Shown here: in pieces, positions 1-5,485 of the stretch
How positions within the stretch are numbered: position 1 is the first letter of the stretch
How the letters are laid out: each line of letters opens with the position of its first letter
Source of the DNA: Desulfobacterales bacterium
GTDB lineage: Bacteria; Desulfobacterota; Desulfobacteria; Desulfobacterales; JAFDCJ01
Reading direction: 5' to 3'
Assembly (NCBI GenBank): GCA_029932495.1
Contig: JAOZPY010000210.1
Location: 1-5,485 of the forward strand
DNA length: 5,485 nucleotides
Notes under the pieces: generated by a model
The model's database searches: none
What the model saw: only the letters and a program-made list of their open reading frames with translations
What the model was told of the DNA's origin: nothing
Translations under genes and position numbers: made by a program

Positions 1-13
1 CCTTATTTTCGCA

Positions 14-92
14 GTGTCCCCTGTTTGGGATGAGTGGCACGGGACTGATTGAAGTCAGCAGTTAATCGGGCCTCGTCCCAAACAGGGGACAC
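14..92. repeat. Inverted repeat, 21-nt arms around a 37-nt spacer
   Basis: The left arm (14-34) and right arm (72-92) are reverse complements at 20 of 21 positions. The single mismatch (T31 against G75) would be a G-U pair in RNA. Each arm starts from its outer end with GTGTCCCC, followed by TGTTTGGGA. The spacer contains a small nested dyad, GACT (43-46) with AGTC (53-56). No T-run follows the right arm, so it does not look like an intrinsic terminator. Paired GTGTCCCC/GGGGACAC arms resemble REP/BIME-like repeats associated with Y1 (REP-associated tyrosine) transposases. That assignment is from memory and is not proven here, and no transposase is present in the window. Confidence 0.8.
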
Positions 93-206
93 GCTGCTTA
101 AAAATCGTTTCATACCGGTTGGAAGAATATACCATGCGCCGGTCAATTCACACCTTCGATAGACACTAAAATTTTTTTCACTTTGTGCTGATTCACCCTC
201 GGCAAT
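93..206 (+). other. Non-coding leader upstream of the operon
   Basis: This stretch lies between the inverted repeat and the Shine-Dalgarno site of the first gene. It is more A+T-rich than the genes and includes a run around 165-180 (CTAAAATTTTTTTC). The operon promoter should lie here or further upstream, because nothing upstream in the window is coding. I see a -10-like TAAAAT at 167-172, but no -35 element at acceptable spacing. No riboswitch or operator is recognisable. Confidence 0.35.
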
Positions 207-213
207 GAAAGGA
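207..213 (+). promoter_or_regulatory. Shine-Dalgarno site fixing the start at ATG 221
   Basis: GAAAGGA sits 7 nt before the ATG at 221, which is ideal spacing. An in-frame TTG at 215 would lie only 1 nt from this site and could not use it, so ATG 221 is the preferred start. Confidence 0.75.
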
Positions 214-220
214 TTTGCCC

Positions 221-919
221 ATGACCGACAAGCCCAGCACCTCGCAAACCGATCGGACATCGCAGACGGTGCAAAGGCAGGTCGTACTTCCTTTCATCAA
301 ATCCATACAGATTTCCTATAAAAGCATTAAAGTCCGCTTTTTCCGCTCCCTGATTACCACCTTGAGCCTGGTCCTGGCGGTTTCTTTTCTCAGTTTCGTC
401 AGCGTGACCAATGATGTGGGCAATGGCCTTCTGTCAACCGGAAATCCAACCTTACGCCAGGCCCTGGTTCGCTCCGGCTACGATGTCGGCCCCACCGACA
501 CCCGCATCGACAGCAGCCCCAAACAGCGTTGGATCGTGATTTTATCCCTGGTGGTATGCGTGGTGGGAATCGTCAACGCCCAGCTGATGGCAGTGACCGA
601 ACGCTTTCGCGAAATCGGGACCATGAAATGTCTGGGCGCCCTGGACCGGTTTATCCTGCGGCTGTTTTTTTTGGAAGCCGGCATGCAGGGTATTGCAGGG
701 GCCGGGGCGGGAGCGATCATCGGCGCTCTTTTTGCCCTGCTCAATGCCTGGGCGCGGTTCGGTACGGTGGTGTTCACTGCTGTTTCCTGGTCCGGGTTTG
801 CCCTTTCCATTCTGGTTGCCACGGCGGTGGGCTGCGGGCTGAGTCTGCTGGGAGTTTTATACCCGGCCCTGGTGGCCGCCAGGATGCAGCCAGTGGAAGC
901 CATGCGCGTGGAACAGTAA
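221..919 (+). CDS. Minimal FtsX/MacB-type ABC transporter permease (232 aa)
   Basis: This is an integral inner-membrane permease of the FtsX-like (type VII, MacB/LolC/E) class, expected to pair with the ATPase encoded next. The N-terminal 25 residues are polar. A basic elbow (about 27-43, ending RFFRS) precedes TM1 at about 44-62. Three C-terminal helices lie at about 105-124, 150-176 and 194-220. The cytoplasmic stretch after TM2, VTERFREIGTMKCLGA (125-140), is the classic FtsX-family coupling segment, and the tail PALVAARMQPVEAMR (215-229) is the typical family ending. The oddity is size: family members such as MacB, LolC and LolE carry a periplasmic domain of roughly 200 residues or more between TM1 and TM2, but here the gap (63-104) is only about 40 residues. 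The frame is intact, so this is either a naturally minimal permease or an old in-frame deletion. I infer that it is the bare half of a heterodimer with the long downstream permease. The substrate is unknown. Confidence 0.88.
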   Translation: MTDKPSTSQTDRTSQTVQRQVVLPFIKSIQISYKSIKVRFFRSLITTLSLVLAVSFLSFVSVTNDVGNGLLSTGNPTLRQALVRSGYDVGPTDTRIDSSPKQRWIVILSLVVCVVGIVNAQLMAVTERFREIGTMKCLGALDRFILRLFFLEAGMQGIAGAGAGAIIGALFALLNAWARFGTVVFTAVSWSGFALSILVATAVGCGLSLLGVLYPALVAARMQPVEAMRVEQ

Positions 920-982
920 AAGAAAAGGCAAAAGTCGGAATGTGGAAGAGGGAAAAAGCAGTAAGCTAATCGGGAGAAACTA

Positions 983-1720
983 ATGGCAGAAAGCAGCAGC
1001 ATTGTCCGTGTAACCAATGTCACCAAAACATTCAAGCTTGGCAAAGTGGATGTCCAGGCCCTGAAGGGTATCAACCTTGAAATCGCCCGCGGCAACTACA
1101 TTTCCATCATGGGGCCCTCGGGTTCCGGGAAAAGCACGCTGTTTAACATGATCGGCGGCCTGGACAAACCCACTTCCGGCAAAGTTTTTATTGACGAAGT
1201 TGACATTGCCCAACTGGACGCTTATGAACTGGCCTGGCTGCGATGCCGCAAGATCGGCTATATTTTCCAGACCTTCAACATCATCCAGGTAATGACCGCC
1301 CTGGAAAACATCACCCTGCCGATGATCTTTGCCGGCGTGCAAAACGATGCTGCCGTGGAAAAAGGCATGCAGCTGCTGGAGCTGGTGGGGCTGGGAGATC
1401 GTTATCACCATAAACCTTTTGAGCTTTCCGGCGGTCAGCAACAACGCGTGGCCATTGCCCGGGCCCTGGCCAACGATCCAGCCATCATCCTGGCCGATGA
1501 ACCCACCGGCAATCTGGACTTGAACACCGGGGAAGAAATCATCTCCCTGCTCAAGCACCTGAGCCAGGAAAGAAACGTGACGGTCATCTCGGCCACCCAT
1601 GATTTCAAAATGCTAAACGTGTCCGATCAGGTGGTCTGGATCCGTGACGGTCTGATCGATAAGGTTGAAAATCGTGAAGAGCTGTCGATCTCAGTGGGCG
1701 AGATCGGATCACGGGATTAG
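983..1720 (+). CDS. LolD/MacB-type ABC transporter ATP-binding protein (245 aa)
   Basis: This cytoplasmic ATPase hydrolyses ATP to drive the FtsX-type permeases encoded on either side. All motifs are present and canonical: an aromatic A-loop residue F17 (TKTF), Walker [10 protein letters not shown] (44-52), Q-loop Q96 (IFQTFN), signature LSGGQQQR (148-155), Walker B IILADE (168-173) with catalytic E173, D-loop NLD (177-179), and switch H206 (SATHD). The length is normal for LolD, FtsE or the MacB nucleotide-binding domain, and GNLD after Walker B is typical of that branch. GGGAG at 972-976 lies 6 nt before the ATG. The gap to the upstream permease is 63 nt with no terminator visible, and the downstream gene starts 4 nt after the stop, so the three genes are probably co-transcribed. 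The family assignment is secure. An exact name (lolD, macB, ftsE) is not justified because the partners differ from those systems. Confidence 0.95.
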   Translation: MAESSSIVRVTNVTKTFKLGKVDVQALKGINLEIARGNYISIMGPSGSGKSTLFNMIGGLDKPTSGKVFIDEVDIAQLDAYELAWLRCRKIGYIFQTFNIIQVMTALENITLPMIFAGVQNDAAVEKGMQLLELVGLGDRYHHKPFELSGGQQQRVAIARALANDPAIILADEPTGNLDLNTGEEIISLLKHLSQERNVTVISATHDFKMLNVSDQVVWIRDGLIDKVENREELSISVGEIGSRD

Positions 1721-1724
1721 CGGT

Positions 1725-4700
1725 ATGAAAATCCACCAATGCCCCAGGGTACAAAAACCAGGCACCAAAGAGCCGGATATATATTTTGGCAGCCGGAAAA
1801 TGCTGTATGGCCTTTTGCTTTTGCTGGCAGCCTTTTCCCCGCTGCTGCCCGCAGCTGCCGCTGCCCAGAGCAAAAGCACCCCGCCGGCCGCTGAATTCAT
1901 GGATGTTGTGCGCACCCTGGCCTCCTATGCAGATCGCAGTACCGGATCGGCCGGTGCCGAAAGCGCTGCGGCCTATATCAAAGAGCAGCTGGCCCGCCTG
2001 GGCTTTGACAACGTCCAATCCCAGCGCTTTTCGGTTCCCGTGATCCGCAACGGGCAAAGTATGCTGACGGCACCCTCTCTTAACCGCAGGGTGACCATCC
2101 GCCCGCTGCTGGGAAATGCCGTCACGCCGCAGAGCGTTGCAGCGCCGGGAATCACCGGTCCCCTGCTATATGTCGGCCAGGGACAACCCAGGGATTTTGA
2201 CGGCAAGGACATTGCCGGCGCCATTATCCTGATGGAGCTCGATTCGGCAAAAAACTGGTTGTATGCCGCTGACCTGGGAGCCCGAGCCCTCATCTATGTG
2301 GATCGGGGCAATTCGTCCAAAATGCTTTTCGAAGACAAGTTTGAGCTTTCACCGGTTCAATTCCCACGGTTTTGGATGCCGCTGGCCCAACTGCGGGATC
2401 TTTTCGGGTCTTTTGAAACCGCCCCCGGCGGTCGTGTGGCTGCTCCGGTAAAGCTGGTTTCACAAATCTCGTGGCAGCGGGTGTCGGCACAAAATATCTT
2501 TTGTCTGGTACCCGGCACCGACCCAAAGCTTGCCGAGCAACTGGTGATGGTCACGGCTTTTTACGACAGCCGGGCCTGGATTGCCGGCCTGTCGCCCGGG
2601 GCCGATGAAGCCGTTGGTATCGCCACCTTGCTGGACTTGGCCCGCAACTTGAAAGCCAACCCTCCACAACGAACCGTACTGTTGGTGGCCACTTCCGGAC
2701 ATGCCCAGGCCCTGGCCGGCATGCGGGAGCTGGTCTGGAGCCTGTCGACCCGGTCTAAAGACATGCGCAAAATGAGAAAACAGTTAAAAGCGCTGGTCAG
2801 CAAAACCCGGCAGACCATTATTGCGTTGGAAAAGGCTTCTTTCGAAAGCAACGCGCCGACTGGAACCGATGCTGAGGCCCGGGATCTGGCGCAAAAAGCC
2901 ATGGTGGAGCGCCTTAAAACCGAAGCTGACAAGGTTTCACGCCGATTGATGTGGCTGCGCATGCAGCAAAAAAAACAGGCCAACCAGGATTTGATACAGC
3001 AACTGGCAACAAAGCGCCAGCTGCTGCGACGACTGCTGTGGAAACCACAGTTTACCAATTTGCTGCCCGAAGAATGCCAGGTGCTTAACCAGCTGCTTCC
3101 CCGAACCATCGCGGACCAGAAAGCCGTGCTGGCTGACGCCAGACTTGAACTGGCCAACCTTGAAAGCGCCCGCAATTTTCGCGGGCAGGTCAAAACCCAT
3201 GACCTGGTGGCCGCCGTGTCGCTGCACCTTTCCAGCCATGGTGACGGCTTCGGTGCCTTTAATTACGGCTGGATGTATCCTTTCCGCCCCCGGATCAACC
3301 GCGTTGCCGCTTACAGCCGTTTTTATCAAGCTCTGCGAACCGGAGCGCAAGCACTTGCAAAATCTCCTGCACTTGCCGGCGTATTCAAAGACACCCTGCG
3401 GCCCAGCCGCAAACGCTCCTGGCAAAGCTATTTTCTCGATCACCCGCCCCTGGGCGGAGAAGTCACCGCCCTGGCCGGCTACCACGGTGTCACCTTTGTC
3501 ACCACCAACGACGCCCGGGCGATGTGGGGCACCCCTTTCGATACGCCTCAAAAAGTGGACGCCGCCAATGCCCGCCGGCAAAGTGCCGTGGTCAGCGCCA
3601 TGATCGGGCATCTGACCCGGGCAGCCAATCTGCCGTCGGACATTTTTCCGCGCAATGGATTTTCCGCCGTTGTCGGCCGAGCCAAGTTTTTACGGCACGG
3701 CGAGCTGTTTGCCGATCAGCCGGCACCGGGCACCGTCTTTCTCGCCTACCAGGGACCGGCACGTTTTCATGTCATGGTCGACCACATGGGGACATTTCTT
3801 CTCAAAGGGGTGGCTGACAAAAAACACAGCTTTCACAAGGTCATTTTCGAAGGCTACAAGTTTGATCCTTCCACCGGCCGGATTGTCTGGACCATCGATA
3901 AAAAACAGACCGGCAAATCCGCCTATCGCGTTAAAATGCTGCGCCGCAAAATGGAAACCACTCTGATCATGTTTGCCTGTGAAGGCATCACGATATTTGA
4001 TCTGCTGGAGCCACGCACATTTCGTTACCTGACCAAGGGCAAAATCATTGACGGCCGCCGGGAGGCCGATCCCCAGCGCTATTTTTACAGCCGCCTGGAC
4101 ACCTGGCAATCCGATCTGACCACTGTCTTTCTGGAGCCCGGGACCCCCCTTAAAATGACACTTTCGGATTCCGTGCTGCGCAAAAAACTGATTTTACTTA
4201 ACAACACCCCGGACAATCCCCAGGGAAGCGGCTATTTACCGGAAAAATGGCCGATTTTATACCACAGCCAATACCGTGTGGCCAAGGATATGTGGACCCT
4301 GCTGGCCCCGCGCATTGCCAATCTTGAAAAACGCGGGATTTTCAATGAACAAATTCGCAAATTGCAGCAGGAAGGCGTCACCGAGCTCAAAACGGCCGAA
4401 GTGTCACTGTCCTCCCGCCGCTACGATAAATTCTTTGAGGCCAGCGCCTGGTCCTGGGCGCTTGCCAGCCGCGTATATGATGATGTGGAAAAAACACAAA
4501 AAGATGTCCTTTACGGCGTTCTGTTTTACATCGCCCTTTTTGTCCCCTTCGCCTTTTGCCTGGAGCGCCTGCTTTTCTGCTACAGCAACATTTACAAACG
4601 CATCATCGCTTTTTGCGTTATCTTATTGCTGCTGATTGCGATTATTTACAATGTCCATCCCGCTTTCCGTCTGGCCTATAGCCCGATGGTGGTCATTCTG

Positions 4701-5485
4701 GCCTTTTTCATCATGGGGCTTTCCCTGATTGTGACCCTGATCATCTTTTTCCGCTTTGAAGGGGAAATGGCACGGCTGCAGTCCCGGGCCCAAACCCTGC
4801 AGACCGATCAGATCGGGCGCTGGAAAGCCTTTGTGGCGGCCTTTTTGCTGGGAGTGAGCAATTTAAGGCGCCGCCGCCTGCGCACGGCCCTGACCTGCAT
4901 CACCCTGATCATTTTGACCTTTACCATTATGAGTTTTACCTCAGCCAAGTCCGTTCGACACCATGCCCGTATTCTTTATGACAGCAAAGCCCCCTACCAG
5001 GGGTTTTTACTGAAAAACGTCAACTGGCGGGACCTGCCGCCCGAAGCGCTGGAAGTCATTGCCAACACTTTCGCCGGGAAGGGGACAACGGTTCCGCGGG
5101 TCTGGCTGGAAGATGAAGACCGCACCCGCAGTCCCAGAATTCCGGTCAGCTATGCCGGCCGTCGCTTTGAAGCCCAGGGCCTGGTCGGACTTTCTTACAA
5201 GGAGGGCCGGGTTTCCGGCCTGGATAAAATCCTGGTCGGCGGTCGGTGGTTGCAAAAAGGTGAGCGGCAGGTGGTGATACTTCCCCGGCGCATGGCGCAG
5301 ACCCTGGGAATCAACCCGCAGCACCCGGACGGCACAGTGGTCACCCTCTGGGGTATGCCGTTTAAAGTCGTCGGCGTTTTTTCGACTCAAAAGCTGATGC
5401 AACGCTCGGACCTGGACGGCGAGCCTCTCACGCCGGTTACCTTCCCGCGGGAGCTGTCGACCGCCATGAGCGAAGTGGAAATGGA
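1725..5485 (+). CDS. Giant FtsX/MacB-type permease with N-terminal degenerate M28 peptidase-like domain (3' partial)
   Basis: One frame stays open from ATG 1725 to the window edge: 1253 codons, no stop, 3' end missing. Residues 27-48 form a signal-peptide-like core ending in PAAAAAQ. Residues 57-635 read like an M28 Zn-peptidase fold: RSTGSAG near 71-77, a PA-like part around 160-195, NIFCLVPGTD, YDS (280-282), PGAD (291-294), and a terminal DTPQKVD (606-612). Most metal ligands appear lost: F279 replaces the first His, H326-A327 replace Glu-Glu, H501 probably replaces Asp, and G602 replaces the last His. D294 remains. Residues 341-485 are a charged helical insertion. Residues 640-920 are unassigned, beta-rich then helical. 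Membrane helices lie at about 928-946, 960-978, 988-1010 and 1055-1075. The last follows the basic elbow NLRRRRLRT, as in FtsX permeases, and leads into a MacB-core-like region (1076 onward). The positive-inside rule places the M28-like and MacB-like parts in the periplasm. The missing 3' part should hold the last three helices. The start could instead be ATG 1800, which gives a cleaner signal peptide but has a poor Shine-Dalgarno site. GGGA at 1713-1716, 8 nt upstream, and the 4-nt gap to the ATPase favour 1725. Confidence 0.87.
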   Translation, partial: MKIHQCPRVQKPGTKEPDIYFGSRKMLYGLLLLLAAFSPLLPAAAAAQSKSTPPAAEFMDVVRTLASYADRSTGSAGAESAAAYIKEQLARLGFDNVQSQRFSVPVIRNGQSMLTAPSLNRRVTIRPLLGNAVTPQSVAAPGITGPLLYVGQGQPRDFDGKDIAGAIILMELDSAKNWLYAADLGARALIYVDRGNSSKMLFEDKFELSPVQFPRFWMPLAQLRDLFGSFETAPGGRVAAPVKLVSQISWQRVSAQNIFCLVPGTDPKLAEQLVMVTAFYDSRAWIAGLSPGADEAVGIATLLDLARNLKANPPQRTVLLVATSGHAQALAGMRELVWSLSTRSKDMRKMRKQLKALVSKTRQTIIALEKASFESNAPTGTDAEARDLAQKAMVERLKTEADKVSRRLMWLRMQQKKQANQDLIQQLATKRQLLRRLLWKPQFTNLLPEECQVLNQLLPRTIADQKAVLADARLELANLESARNFRGQVKTHDLVAAVSLHLSSHGDGFGAFNYGWMYPFRPRINRVAAYSRFYQALRTGAQALAKSPALAGVFKDTLRPSRKRSWQSYFLDHPPLGGEVTALAGYHGVTFVTTNDARAMWGTPFDTPQKVDAANARRQSAVVSAMIGHLTRAANLPSDIFPRNGFSAVVGRAKFLRHGELFADQPAPGTVFLAYQGPARFHVMVDHMGTFLLKGVADKKHSFHKVIFEGYKFDPSTGRIVWTIDKKQTGKSAYRVKMLRRKMETTLIMFACEGITIFDLLEPRTFRYLTKGKIIDGRREADPQRYFYSRLDTWQSDLTTVFLEPGTPLKMTLSDSVLRKKLILLNNTPDNPQGSGYLPEKWPILYHSQYRVAKDMWTLLAPRIANLEKRGIFNEQIRKLQQEGVTELKTAEVSLSSRRYDKFFEASAWSWALASRVYDDVEKTQKDVLYGVLFYIALFVPFAFCLERLLFCYSNIYKRIIAFCVILLLLIAIIYNVHPAFRLAYSPMVVILAFFIMGLSLIVTLIIFFRFEGEMARLQSRAQTLQTDQIGRWKAFVAAFLLGVSNLRRRRLRTALTCITLIILTFTIMSFTSAKSVRHHARILYDSKAPYQGFLLKNVNWRDLPPEALEVIANTFAGKGTTVPRVWLEDEDRTRSPRIPVSYAGRRFEAQGLVGLSYKEGRVSGLDKILVGGRWLQKGERQVVILPRRMAQTLGINPQHPDGTVVTLWGMPFKVVGVFSTQKLMQRSDLDGEPLTPVTFPRELSTAMSEVEM

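Noticed and set aside
14..92. Reading the inverted repeat as an intrinsic terminator of an upstream gene
   Set aside because: The spacer is 37 nt and no T-run follows the stem, so it lacks the normal terminator form.
147..172. Possible promoter: TTCACA (147-152) with TAAAAT (167-172)
   Set aside because: Both hexamers resemble sigma-70 elements, but the spacing is only 14 nt and no alternative pairing fits, so I do not call it.
215..220. TTG start at 215 for the small permease
   Set aside because: It lies 1 nt from the GAAAGGA site, too close for initiation, whereas ATG 221 has ideal spacing.
3..260. Minus-strand open frame of 85 codons across the inverted repeat and the first gene's start
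   Set aside because: It runs through the repeat arms and the well-supported Shine-Dalgarno site of the plus-strand gene, and its translation shows no recognisable domain.
478..1095. Long minus-strand frame of 205 codons
   Set aside because: It lies opposite the permease and ATPase genes, both secure by motif. Its translation is low-complexity and lacks family features, so it is a shadow of biased codon use.
980..1600. Long minus-strand frame of 206 codons
   Set aside because: It is the exact antisense of an ATPase with every conserved motif, so it is a shadow frame.
2937..3611. Minus-strand frame of 224 codons, and several shorter plus-strand frames between 1786 and 5277
   Set aside because: All lie inside the continuous 1725-5485 reading frame, which has coherent domains and membrane helices. 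The alternatives show none.

Overview
The window carries the start of one plus-strand operon that encodes a MacB/LolCDE-like (type VII, FtsX-fold) ABC transport system of unusual architecture. Moderate-to-high GC content, clear Shine-Dalgarno sites, Gram-negative-type periplasmic domains and the overall protein style suggest a Gram-negative bacterium. Desulfobacterota (Desulfobacterales-like) is my best guess, but this is an inference from remembered similarity and not a database result.

Layout. Positions 1-220 are non-coding. They hold a strong inverted repeat (arms 14-34 and 72-92) and then a leader with no convincing promoter. At 221-919 is a very small FtsX-type permease of 232 aa, in which the usual large periplasmic domain is reduced to about 40 residues. 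At 983-1720 is its LolD/MacB-type ATPase, with every nucleotide-binding motif intact. Four bases after the ATPase stop, an open frame begins at 1725 and runs without a stop to the window edge at 5485 (1253 codons so far, 3' end missing). It fills about two thirds of the window.

The long gene encodes, in order: a signal peptide or signal anchor; a region that looks like a PA-containing M28 (Zn aminopeptidase-like) fold whose metal ligands are mostly replaced; a helical, probably coiled-coil insertion of about 145 residues within that fold; an uncharacterised beta-rich then helical region; three membrane helices; and a fourth membrane helix preceded by a basic FtsX-type elbow and followed by the start of a MacB-like periplasmic core domain.

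How they would work together (inference): the two permeases form an asymmetric heterodimer, one nearly bare and one with a huge periplasmic apparatus, driven by an ATPase dimer. A degenerate peptidase fold on the permease suggests that it recognises a peptide, lipoprotein or cell-wall ligand, or acts as a scaffold, and does not cut. The substrate is unknown. The system may work by mechanotransmission, as MacB, LolCDE and FtsEX do.
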